Source: Erythrobacteraceae bacterium CCH12-C2 (GTDB lineage: Bacteria > Pseudomonadota > Alphaproteobacteria > Sphingomonadales > Sphingomonadaceae). Taken from it: a stretch of DNA of 64,000 bases. Position 1 is the first letter of the stretch. Every line of letters begins with the position of its first letter. The notes under the pieces were generated by a model, which saw only the letters and a program-made list of their open reading frames with translations, was not told where the DNA came from and made no database searches. Location: assembly GCA_001556995.1 (NCBI GenBank), contig LSKF01000122.1:1-64000 (forward strand), given 5' to 3'. Shown here in pieces: positions 56,570 through 64,000 of the stretch. The position numbers were made by a program, and so were the translations under genes.

Positions 56570-57852
56570 GCCGCACCTCCTGCGGCCAGCAGCCCGGCCC
56601 CGCGCATCGAGGCGAGGCGATAGCGCAGGGTGCGCTCGGAAATGCCCAGCGCGCGGGCGGTCGCCACGCGGTTGCCGCCGTGGCGAGCGAGCGTCTCAAG
56701 GATCGCACGCGCCTCCGAGGCAAAGGCAACGTCCGACAGCGAGCACCCGCCGATGATCCGCGCCGGGAGCGGCGCAGCTGCCGCCGGGGCGGGCCTGACC
56801 GCCGTGTCGAACACCACATGCTCCGCCCCGATCAACTGGCCCCCATCGGCCAGCAGGATCGCGCGGCGGATCACGTTTTCGAGCTCGCGGACATTGCCAG
56901 GCCAGGAATGCGCCTCGAGCAGCGCCAGCGCCTCGCGCGCGATCCAGCCCGGGCGGCCCGGCGCAGCCGCGTGGCGCAGCAGCATCCCGAAGGCGAGCGC
57001 GGCGATATCGCCGGGCCGGTCGCGCAAGGCGGGCAAGGCCAGCGGAAAGACGTTGAGCCGGTAGAGCAAGTCCTCACGGAACCGCCCGGCTTCAACCTCG
57101 GCGGAAAGGTGCCGGTTGGTCGCGGCGACTACGCGGACATCGACCTTCAGCGGCTTGGTCGCGCCCAATGGCAGTACCTCGCCTTCCTGAAGCGCACGCA
57201 GCAGCTTGGCCTGCAAGGCCAGCGGCAGTTCGCCGATCTCGTCGAGCAGCAGCGTGCCGCCATCCGCCGCGCGGAACAGCCCCTCGCCCGCCTCCGCCGC
57301 GCCGGTGAAGGCACCCTTGCGGTGGCCGAACAGCAGCGCTTCCAGCATCGCCTCGGGCATGGCGGCGCAATTGACCGCGACGAACGGCCCCTGTGCGCGC
57401 GCCGAGAGGCGGTGGACGAAGCGGGCGACAACTTCCTTGCCGGTGCCGGTCGGCCCTTCGAGCAGGACGGGGATTTCGCTCCCCGCGATCCGCTCGGCGA
57501 GGGTCAGCAGCGCAAGCGACTGCGGGTCGCCCGCAATCGGCCAGCCGCCATGGGCCGAAGCCGCAATCAGCGCCGCGCGCGCATCATCCAGCGAAGCCGG
57601 TTCATAGGAGAGCGCAATCCGCTGCGGTCCGGCAAAGGCGAGCGACGGGGTAGAAGATTGCGCAAGCGTGATGACCGTCATCCCGGCGCGGGCGCGTTCC
57701 TGCCCGGCAGTGCTCAGCACGATCCGGTCGCGCTGCCATCGGTGCCCCATCAGCGGCACGGTCATCGCCAGCAAGGCATCATGGCCCGGCATCGGTGGCG
57801 GCGCGGCGACGTCAGTGCGGCGCTGCGCCGCGGTGCTCGCGGAAATCATCAT
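56566..57852 (-). CDS. flbD: Sigma-54-dependent flagellar activator (FlbD-like, no receiver domain)
   Basis: A 428-residue bacterial enhancer-binding protein. The AAA+ domain has Walker [11 protein letters not shown] near residue 132, the sigma-54 contact loop GAFTGA near residue 180 and Walker [14 protein letters not shown]. The C-terminal helix-turn-helix is Fis-like ([20 protein letters not shown]). The first 105 residues show no recognisable receiver domain. As first gene of the fliE-fliS operon it probably activates sigma-54 promoters of this regulon and perhaps its own. The start is ATG 57852. Confidence 0.85.
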   Translation of the reverse strand: MMISASTAAQRRTDVAAPPPMPGHDALLAMTVPLMGHRWQRDRIVLSTAGQERARAGMTVITLAQSSTPSLAFAGPQRIALSYEPASLDDARAALIAASAHGGWPIAGDPQSLALLTLAERIAGSEIPVLLEGPTGTGKEVVARFVHRLSARAQGPFVAVNCAAMPEAMLEALLFGHRKGAFTGAAEAGEGLFRAADGGTLLLDEIGELPLALQAKLLRALQEGEVLPLGATKPLKVDVRVVAATNRHLSAEVEAGRFREDLLYRLNVFPLALPALRDRPGDIAALAFGMLLRHAAAPGRPGWIAREALALLEAHSWPGNVRELENVIRRAILLADGGQLIGAEHVVFDTAVRPAPAAAAPLPARIIGGCSLSDVAFASEARAILETLARHGGNRVATARALGISERTLRYRLASMRGAGLLAAGGAA

Positions 57853-58039
57853 GGTCGCCCCTGTGCTGTGTTGACGGCAAGACCATGCCGCCAGCAGCCT
57901 GCACATGTGGGAAATTTAAGCCCCCGTAAGTTCCCTTATCCGGCTCCGGAGAAGTGCGCAGGAAGGAGGGAAAGCGGGCGATGCACTGCGATCAAATTTT
58001 ATGCCAATTATCTGATTTGCGGTGATATTTTTAGCCCCT

Positions 58040-58065
58040 TAAACATCCCGCCACACGGCCGCTCT
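58040..58065 (+). promoter_or_regulatory. Putative sigma-28 (FliA) promoter for flagellin
   Basis: TAAA (58040-58043), 14 bases, then GCCGCTCT (58058-58065). This is close to the sigma-28 consensus TAAA-N15-GCCGATAA. The expected start of transcription is about 50 bases upstream of the flagellin ATG. No fliA gene is in the window. Confidence 0.5.
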
Positions 58066-58121
58066 ATGGGGCAGCAGCGACGGGCCTGTTCGTCCTGCCT
58101 GACCATTCGGGAGTTTGAACA

Positions 58122-58949
58122 ATGAACGTGATCGGTACCAATATCTCGGCGCTGCGCGCCACCAACGCCAGCGTTTCGGCTGGCAAGATGCTCAGCACCT
58201 CGATGCAGCGTCTGTCGACCGGCAGCCGCATCAACAGCGCCGCAGACGACGCCGCTGGCCTTGCGATTTCCACCTCGATGACCTCGCAGATCCGCGGCAT
58301 GCAGCAGGGCGTGCGCAACGCCAACGACGGCATCAGCCTCGCTCAGACTGCGGAAGGCGCGCTCAACGAAGTCACCAACATGCTCCAGCGCATCCGCGAG
58401 CTGTCAGTGCAGTCGGCTTCGGGCACCTATCAGGACGCCACCGACCGCGCTTACATGCAGGTCGAAGTGGACGAACTGACCGCGCAGATCGACCAGGTCA
58501 TCACCAACAGCGAATTCAACGGTGTGGCGCTGTTCGACGGCACCACCGCCACCGTGACGGTTCAGGCTGGTGCCAACGGCGCTGACACGGTCGATCTCGC
58601 CATGGCCGACCTGACCACGCTGGCGGCGAGCGGCGGTGCGGCCGGTTCCTATGACGTGTCGACGGCTACCGCGGCCAACACGCTGCTGGGCACCGTCGAT
58701 ACCGAACTCGATGCGATCAACAACGCCCGCGCCACGCTGGGTGCGGGCCAGAACCGTCTGCAGTCGGCGGTGAACAATCTCACCAACGTCTCGACCAACC
58801 TCGCCGATGCGCGTTCGCGGATCCAGGACACCGACTACTCGGCCGAAACCACCGCGCTCGCCAAGGCGCAGATCCTCGGCCAGGCCTCGACCGCGATGCT
58901 GGCCCAGGCCAACCAGTCGCAGCAGAACGTGCTGTCGCTGCTGCGCTAA
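58122..58949 (+). CDS. fliC: Flagellin
   Basis: The 275-residue filament subunit, on the plus strand against the surrounding operons. The conserved D0/D1 ends are present: [40 protein letters not shown] and, at the C-terminus, [20 protein letters not shown] followed by [20 protein letters not shown]. The central domain is very short (about 60 residues), as in many alphaproteobacteria. A terminator follows 49 bases later. Confidence 0.96.
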   Translation: MNVIGTNISALRATNASVSAGKMLSTSMQRLSTGSRINSAADDAAGLAISTSMTSQIRGMQQGVRNANDGISLAQTAEGALNEVTNMLQRIRELSVQSASGTYQDATDRAYMQVEVDELTAQIDQVITNSEFNGVALFDGTTATVTVQAGANGADTVDLAMADLTTLAASGGAAGSYDVSTATAANTLLGTVDTELDAINNARATLGAGQNRLQSAVNNLTNVSTNLADARSRIQDTDYSAETTALAKAQILGQASTAMLAQANQSQQNVLSLLR

Positions 58950-58997
58950 TCGCGCAACCCCGTCCTCCCGCTCCTCTCCCCTGGGGGCGGTACTTCC

Positions 58998-59027
58998 AGC
59001 CCGGAGCCGCAAGGCTCCGGGCTTTTT
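58998..59027 (+). terminator. Rho-independent terminator of flagellin
   Basis: A perfect 11-bp stem AGCCCGGAGCC / GGCTCCGGGCT with a GCAA tetraloop, followed by five Ts (59023-59027). It lies 49 bases after the flagellin stop, and makes the flagellin gene a single-gene transcript. Confidence 0.92.
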
Positions 59028-59083
59028 GTGGGCGGCTGCCTTGCGCAATGTCGCAAGCGGCGGAGCCCTGCCAGCGCCTGCGA

Positions 59084-59992
59084 TCAGATCGCAAAGCGCG
59101 CGCGATACTCTCTCGGTGACATGTTGCGTTCACGGGCAAAGGCGGCGCTGAAATTGGCGTGTCGCGAAAAGCCGCATGCGCTCGCAATATCCTGAATCTG
59201 GGTGTCCGCCGCCATCAGCATCCGCTGGGCCTTGAGCAGCCGCCGCTCGCACACATAGCGATAGGGGCTGATGCCCGTTGCGCTGCGGAACACGCGCGAA
59301 AAGTGGAACGGCGAAAGCCCGGCAACATGGGCCAAGAGGTCAATCGTCAGCGGCTCGGCGAGATTGGCTTCGATGAACTCAACCACCCGCCGCAATCTTG
59401 CGGGCGCAATGGTGATCCGGTCGCTTTCGGACAGAAAACCATAGGGATCGATCCCTGAAAGGATCAACGCGATGCTGCGCATGGCCTGCTCAGCAATCAT
59501 GTCGGCGGCCATGCCAGGGCGGAGAAGTTCCAGCTCCAGCAGGCTGATCAGCCCGATCAAGGTGTGATTGCAGCCGAACAGCAGCGGCGCGATAGGGCCG
59601 CGCGTGCGGTCCTCGACCATCCCATCGAGACAACCCTTGGGAAACACCAGGTTGACGCTGCGGGCCGAGGTGCCGAATTCAACACTGGCGTCCGCGCCGC
59701 GCGGCACAAATGTCGCCCGCAGATCACGATTGGCCTCCTGCGTGAACCGCTCTCCTGCCAGCTTGCCGTGGGCCGTGCGCCCCGAACCGCGCGTCAACAG
59801 CAGGAGATCGTGATCATCGGCTGGCCGGTCGGCGCTGGTGGTCTCGCTGGTGCCGTAATCGACGATCCGATACAGCATGATGTTGTGGGGTGCCTCGGCC
59901 AGCGTCATGGCGGCCGGGGCATGGCGATAGCTGACGCAGTCGATCGCCTGGCAGCCGGTATCCGTGTGATGTACCTGACCAATCCCGGACAT
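59084..59992 (-). CDS. AraC-family transcriptional regulator
   Basis: A 302-residue regulator with a C-terminal double helix-turn-helix: IDLLAHVAGLSPFHFSRVFR and QIQDIASACGFSRHANFSAA, ending MSPREYRARF. The N-terminal sensor domain (about residues 40-170) is of the AraC ligand-binding type, and the ligand is unknown. It sits between the flagellin and motB genes, but a motility role has not been shown. Start ATG 59992. Confidence 0.88.
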   Translation of the reverse strand: MSGIGQVHHTDTGCQAIDCVSYRHAPAAMTLAEAPHNIMLYRIVDYGTSETTSADRPADDHDLLLLTRGSGRTAHGKLAGERFTQEANRDLRATFVPRGADASVEFGTSARSVNLVFPKGCLDGMVEDRTRGPIAPLLFGCNHTLIGLISLLELELLRPGMAADMIAEQAMRSIALILSGIDPYGFLSESDRITIAPARLRRVVEFIEANLAEPLTIDLLAHVAGLSPFHFSRVFRSATGISPYRYVCERRLLKAQRMLMAADTQIQDIASACGFSRHANFSAAFARERNMSPREYRARFAI

Positions 59993-60112
59993 TGCCAGAC
60001 CCTTCGGCTTTTTCGCCCTGCGCTCAGGAAATGTGGCCGCTCCAGTCTGCCGATTCTTTTCTAAATTTATGGAAATCGCGTAGCGGATGCTACATAATTC
60101 GCTTGTCCACAG

Positions 60113-61039
60113 TCAGGAGGCAGCCTGTTTGCCGGCGCCCTGTTTGCTATCGGGTGCGGCGGCCGGCCCTGAGCGCATGCTTGCCCCCCTCCCTTCCAGC
60201 AGCAACAGGGAGATCCGGCGATTGCGCGGGTCGGCGGGATTATCGCCGATCAGGGGTTCGGTTTCTGCGACACCTTCGATTCGGGCGATGCGCTGCTGGG
60301 GCACCCCGCCCAACACCAACGCCTGCCGCGTCGCCTCGGCCCGGCCGGTCGAAAGCGACCAGTTATTGGCCGTCACGCCCTTGCGCCACGGCAACGAGTC
60401 CGTGTGGCCGCGCAGGATCAGCGGGGCGGGCTCGTCTTTCAAGGTCTCGGACATCACCTCCAGCAGCCCGCGCGCTTCCTTGGTCAGGATGGTGGTGCCG
60501 AGTTCGAACATCGCAAAATCGGCATCATCCATCAGATCGATGCGAATGCCCTCGGGCGAACGCATCACCCGCACCTGGCGGGCAAGGTGAGAGAGGTGGC
60601 GGCGCTGGGCGAGTTTCTGTTCGATCTTCTCGCGCAGCTTCTGGAGCTTCTCGTTATCGGCGTCATTCCGCCCGCCGCCCTCCTTGGCCCCGCCCGTGAC
60701 GCCGCGCGGGATCGTAATCGCACGCGTGCCAGTCTGGCCTTTTGAATTGGGGTAATTATCCACATCGGTGAGCGAAGAGCCGCCCAGCAAGCCATCCGAG
60801 CCCGCGCTCTCCTTGCGCATCTTGACCAGCGTCGGCGTGAAGTAATCGGCGATCCCCTTGCGCTGCTCTTCCTCGGTCGCGCCGAGCAGCCACAGGAGCA
60901 GGAAGAACGCCATCATGGCGGTCACGAAATCGGCATAGGCGACCTTCCACGCCCCGCCGTGGTGCCCGCCTTCGACCACCGTGATCTTCTTGACGATGAT
61001 CGGCGGGGGGATCGCCAGTTTGGCATCGGCCTCGGCCAT
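60113..61039 (-). CDS. motB: Flagellar stator protein MotB
   Basis: A 308-residue protein, the peptidoglycan-anchored half of the stator. A single membrane helix contains the proton-carrying Asp (AYADFVTAMMAFFLLLWLLG), and the periplasmic OmpA-type domain has LILRGHTDSLPW and NWSLSTGRAEATRQALV. It is separated from motA by one base. Confidence 0.95.
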   Translation of the reverse strand: MAEADAKLAIPPPIIVKKITVVEGGHHGGAWKVAYADFVTAMMAFFLLLWLLGATEEEQRKGIADYFTPTLVKMRKESAGSDGLLGGSSLTDVDNYPNSKGQTGTRAITIPRGVTGGAKEGGGRNDADNEKLQKLREKIEQKLAQRRHLSHLARQVRVMRSPEGIRIDLMDDADFAMFELGTTILTKEARGLLEVMSETLKDEPAPLILRGHTDSLPWRKGVTANNWSLSTGRAEATRQALVLGGVPQQRIARIEGVAETEPLIGDNPADPRNRRISLLLLEGRGASMRSGPAAAPDSKQGAGKQAAS

Positions 61040-61040
61040 C

Positions 61041-61904
61041 TCAGCGCCCGCGCATCATATCGAGCAGGTCGGTGAGCTTGGGCCGGTGCGCCGGCGGCAG
61101 GCCCGAACGCGCAGCTTCGAGCACCAGCGGCTGCGGATAGCCGTGCAGACTGGCGATGATCACCTGCTTGATCGAGTGGAAGATCTGTTGGTCATGCGCG
61201 TTGATCTGCTTCAGCCGCGTGCCCAGCGGTCCGGCGATGCCATAGGCCAGCAGCACCCCCAGGAACGTCCCCACCAGCGCCGAACCGATCATCTTGCCGA
61301 GGATCTCGGGCGGCTGGTCAATCGCGCCCATGGTCTTGATGATCCCCAACACCGCCGCGACGATCCCCAGCGCCGGGAAGGCATCGGCGAGCGACTGGAT
61401 CATGTGCGCAGGCTCCTCCATCTCGTGCAGCTGGGTCCGAATCGCGTTGTCGATCACCTCCTCGACCGCATGGGTATCGAGCGTGCCTGATGACACCACC
61501 ATCAACGTCAGCGGATCGCAAATCATTGCGGTCACCACCGGGTCAGCCTGAAGGCGCGGATATTCGGAGAAGATGGTGGAGCTCGCCGGTTCGGTGACAT
61601 GGCTTTCCAGCGCCACCGCACCTTCGGAGCGCAGCAGCTTCATCAGCTTGGATGTCAGTGCGATGGCGTCGATGTGATCGGCGTCGGTATATTTGGGGCC
61701 CTTGAACACCTTGCCCATGCCGCTCGCCAGCAGCTTGATAGCGTGCATCGAATTGCCGATCAGCGTTGCACCCACCGCAGCGCCGCCGATTATCATGAAT
61801 TCGAGCGGCAGCGCCGCCAGCACCGGGCCAAGCGCGCCGCCTGCCAGCAGGAAGCCGCCGAATACCATCACCAACAGGACGACGATCCCGATCGCTACGA
61901 ACAT
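61041..61904 (-). CDS. motA: Flagellar stator protein MotA
   Basis: A 287-residue protein with four membrane segments and a cytoplasmic loop that contacts FliG. LEFMIIGGAAVGATLIGNSM and AFPALGIVAAVLGIIKTMGA are family motifs, as is MIGSALVGTFLGVLLAYGIA. It lies 16 bp after flgL and one base before motB, giving the order flgK-flgL-motA-motB. Confidence 0.95.
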   Translation of the reverse strand: MFVAIGIVVLLVMVFGGFLLAGGALGPVLAALPLEFMIIGGAAVGATLIGNSMHAIKLLASGMGKVFKGPKYTDADHIDAIALTSKLMKLLRSEGAVALESHVTEPASSTIFSEYPRLQADPVVTAMICDPLTLMVVSSGTLDTHAVEEVIDNAIRTQLHEMEEPAHMIQSLADAFPALGIVAAVLGIIKTMGAIDQPPEILGKMIGSALVGTFLGVLLAYGIAGPLGTRLKQINAHDQQIFHSIKQVIIASLHGYPQPLVLEAARSGLPPAHRPKLTDLLDMMRGR

Positions 61905-61920
61905 GAGATAAAGCTCCGGA

Positions 61921-62841
61921 TCAGCGCAGCGCGCTGAACAGGGTGAGCGAACTCACCCGGGCGAAGGCGGCCTGGCTCGCCTCCAGTGCGGTGAGCGATT
62001 GCTGGAGCCGGGCGAGGGCTTCGGCGATATCGGTATCCCCGACGCGGCTGCGACGTTCGGCGAGCGCGATGCCGCGGTCGGCCTGCTGCTCCTGCACCTG
62101 CTCGACCCAGGCCATACGGGTGCCAAAGATAGTTTGGGCACGGTTCGCCGTATCGAGCGCCGCGTCGATCCCTTCGATTGCAGCATTGGCAGCCGCGACC
62201 GGATCGGGCGCGCCGCCTTGCAGCGCCGTGACCAACCCGCCGAGCACCGCAAAGGCATTAGTCGGTGTGCCGCCCAGGCTGAATTCAAACACCTCGCTCC
62301 CCGGCAGCCCGCGCTCAATCGCGGTGCCGGGTGCCACCGGCACGGCGCCGCTGGTGGCGGTGCCGACGTAGGTGACATTGCCCGCCGCATCGCGGGTGAA
62401 GGGGAGGTCCGAGGATTGGCCCGCAAACAGCGGCTCGCCGGTCAGCGAGGTGCCATTGGCGCGGGTGAAAAGCTCTTCCTGAAGCTGCTCCAGCTCGAAG
62501 GCGATGGCCCGCCGTCCGTCGGCTCCCGTCGGCGTATTGGCCGCCTGCACTGCGAGTTCGCGGGCACGCTGGAACAGGGCGGTTACCGCCGTAATCTCGG
62601 TCGAGGCGGCGGAAAGATCCTGCCCCAGCCGCGCAGCATTATCGCCCTCGACCCGCGTCAGCGTCTCGCGCCGGGCAACGCTGCGCAATTGCGCGGCGGC
62701 GGCGGGATCATCCGATCCGCGCTCAATCCGCTTGCCCGTTGCGATCTGGGAGCGGGTGCGCTCGATCCCGCTTCGCAGATCGGCCATCTGCGCGAGCGAG
62801 CGGTTGAAGAAGGAACCGGTCGAATTGGTGACATTGGTCAT
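61921..62841 (-). CDS. flgL: Flagellar hook-associated protein FlgL (HAP3)
   Basis: A 306-residue hook-filament junction protein with flagellin-like ends. The N-terminal SRSQ-type helix is RTRSQIATGKRIERGSDDPA, and the C-terminal helix is QQSLTALEASQAAFARVSSL. The middle domain is variable. It lies 14 bp downstream of flgK in the same operon. Confidence 0.92.
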   Translation of the reverse strand: MTNVTNSTGSFFNRSLAQMADLRSGIERTRSQIATGKRIERGSDDPAAAAQLRSVARRETLTRVEGDNAARLGQDLSAASTEITAVTALFQRARELAVQAANTPTGADGRRAIAFELEQLQEELFTRANGTSLTGEPLFAGQSSDLPFTRDAAGNVTYVGTATSGAVPVAPGTAIERGLPGSEVFEFSLGGTPTNAFAVLGGLVTALQGGAPDPVAAANAAIEGIDAALDTANRAQTIFGTRMAWVEQVQEQQADRGIALAERRSRVGDTDIAEALARLQQSLTALEASQAAFARVSSLTLFSALR

Positions 62842-62855
62842 GTCGGCGCGCTCCC

Positions 62856-64000
62856 TTACCTGAGGCCCAGCAGTGTGTCGAAGATGTCGGCGGCGACCTG
62901 GATCACCCGGCTGTTGGCCTCAAAAGCCTGTTGCAAGCGCACAAGGTTGGCGGCCTCGTCGTCGAGATCGACCCCGGTTTCGCGCAGCAGTTCGGCCTCG
63001 GCGCTGGAGGCAACCACCGCGAGGCCGTCGCGCCGGGTCTGGACGGCGGAGACTTCGCTCGACAGACCGAGCAGCAGGGCATCCGCTCCTGCGGTAGGTC
63101 CGGTATCCGCCCCCAGCGCCCCAATCAGCGCAGCGAGATTGGCGGTGTCACGGCTCCCCGCAGGCGCGCCCGATGGCGCAGTGGCGAGGCCACTGGCGGA
63201 GCCCAGCACCACGGTGATGCTGCCCGCTCCGGTGCCAGCGAACAGCGGCTGGCCCGGCGTGCCATCGGCAGCGCTGCCAGCGGCTTGCGCCGTGTTGGCG
63301 ATGGTGACGGTGGACACCGCCAGCGCATCGAGATCGCTTTGCAACCCGGCCATCCGGGTGAGCGCCGCCGCGCGCCCCGCCATCGCCCCGCCGCTCGGTA
63401 CCACAGCGGTCGCGCCGACCGCGAAGGACGCAGTGCCATCGGCGGCGAAGCTGACGCTGACGCTTTGCGCATTGGCCCCCGTCACCAGCGCGGTCGGCGG
63501 GGAGCCCGCCAGCGCGACATCGGCGGTGCCGTTGGCGTTGATCGTGGGGACAATCGCGAATTGCTCGGCGAGCCCGCGCAGCGCCTTGTCGCGCGCATCG
63601 AGCAGCGCCGCGTAGCCCGCGGTGCCTTCGCGCGTGCCAACCAGATCGCGGTTGACCGCTGCGAGCTCGCTCGCCAGCTCGTTGACCGTCAGCACCTCGG
63701 CGCTAGTCTCGCTCTGAACCAGATTGCGGGTGTTGGCGAGCGTGCCATTGGCGACCCGGAAGGTGCTCGCCATCTGCCGCGCGCTTTCCAGCGCCGAGAG
63801 CCGCAGCGCCGGTTCCAGCGGATTGCCTTCGAGCCGGGTCAGCGCCGCTTCAAAGTCAACGAGCCCCTGAAACAGGCCCGAAGTCTCAATCGCGCTCTCC
63901 GCCTCGCGCAAGGCGAAGAATTCGGCCTCCGCTGCCGACAGCGCCGATGACGCATCGCGCGCCTGCCGCTGCACCAGCGCGCTTTCCGCGCGCTCGATCA
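62856..64000 (-). CDS. flgK: Flagellar hook-associated protein FlgK (HAP1), partial
   Basis: The C-terminal 380 residues or so of the hook-filament junction protein. The frame is open to the right edge, so the start lies outside. TVNELASELAAVNRDLVGTR is the conserved middle segment and the C-terminus (LVRLQQAFEANSRVIQVAAD, then FDTLLGLR) is diagnostic. A normal FlgK is about 450 residues, so roughly 70 are missing. Confidence 0.93.
   Translation of the reverse strand, partial: IERAESALVQRQARDASSALSAAEAEFFALREAESAIETSGLFQGLVDFEAALTRLEGNPLEPALRLSALESARQMASTFRVANGTLANTRNLVQSETSAEVLTVNELASELAAVNRDLVGTREGTAGYAALLDARDKALRGLAEQFAIVPTINANGTADVALAGSPPTALVTGANAQSVSVSFAADGTASFAVGATAVVPSGGAMAGRAAALTRMAGLQSDLDALAVSTVTIANTAQAAGSAADGTPGQPLFAGTGAGSITVVLGSASGLATAPSGAPAGSRDTANLAALIGALGADTGPTAGADALLLGLSSEVSAVQTRRDGLAVVASSAEAELLRETGVDLDDEAANLVRLQQAFEANSRVIQVAADIFDTLLGLR

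Noticed and set aside
57990-58030. A sigma-54 promoter for flagellin on the plus strand
   Set aside because: TTTGC is present, but there is no GG dinucleotide at the required spacing. A sigma-28-type element downstream fits better.

Overview
This 64 kb window is a piece of a GC-rich alphaproteobacterial chromosome, most likely from the Sphingomonadales and probably an Erythrobacter/Porphyrobacter-like member of the Erythrobacteraceae. The lineage is inferred from the style of the encoded proteins, the gene mix (TonB receptor, M1 and S9 peptidases, class III alcohol dehydrogenase, ribA/xth/lolA/ftsK housekeeping genes) and a dispersed palindromic repeat built on GTTCGCCCTGAGCYTGTCGA. That repeat occurs four times here and is common in this group. 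I see no insertion sequence, prophage, CRISPR array, tRNA or rRNA. Apart from the repeats it reads as core chromosome.

Layout. 1-1.9 kb: the end of a membrane protein, phenylalanine hydroxylase (phhA), and a divergent polyphosphate kinase 2. 2-6.6 kb: a tight minus-strand acyl-CoA operon (acyl-CoA dehydrogenase, family III CoA-transferase, thiolase, HTD2-like hydratase) led by small lipoprotein genes. 7.2-14.6 kb: a beta-helix exoprotein, GNAT acetyltransferase, ribA, xthA, alkaline phosphatase, lolA, rpmG, arfB and an RluA-type pseudouridine synthase. 14.7-23.5 kb: fused pabB-pabC, a HerA/DUF853 ATPase, a VOC protein, Xaa-Pro aminopeptidase, oligopeptidase B, an unlisted 39-residue membrane protein and an acyl-CoA thioesterase. 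23.5-42 kb: a diguanylate cyclase, PstS-like lipoprotein, DUF2157/GDYXXLXY membrane pair, TonB receptor, ftsK, DUF6702 and M1 peptidase, DUF5522, formaldehyde-detoxifying dehydrogenase, flavin reductase, FemAB/CelD-like acyltransferase, polysaccharide flippase and an alpha/beta hydrolase.

42-64 kb is a flagellar cluster, almost all on the minus strand. In transcription order it runs flgK(partial)-flgL-motA-motB, then an AraC regulator, a divergent flagellin gene with its own promoter and terminator, and then the long operon flbD-like activator-fliE-F-G-H-I-J-K-L-M-N-O-P-Q-R-flhB-fliD-fliS. Many neighbours overlap by ATGA, so translation is probably coupled. Together these genes encode the export gate, MS ring, C ring, stator, hook-filament junction, cap, filament and flagellin chaperone. 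The rod/hook genes, flhA, fliA and chemotaxis genes are not in the window.

The most useful non-coding observation is a pair of perfect parS-type palindromes (18146-18161 and 42015-42030), both in short gaps between convergent genes. They suggest the window lies in the ParB-loaded, origin-proximal domain. Other points worth checking are a FliM without the N-terminal CheY-binding peptide, an FlhB with NPLH in place of NPTH, an apparent CTG start for ribA, four convergent gene pairs that share the same four bases as stop codons, and a possible small RNA downstream of lolA. I did not find convincing evidence of a wholly new defence or mobile system.
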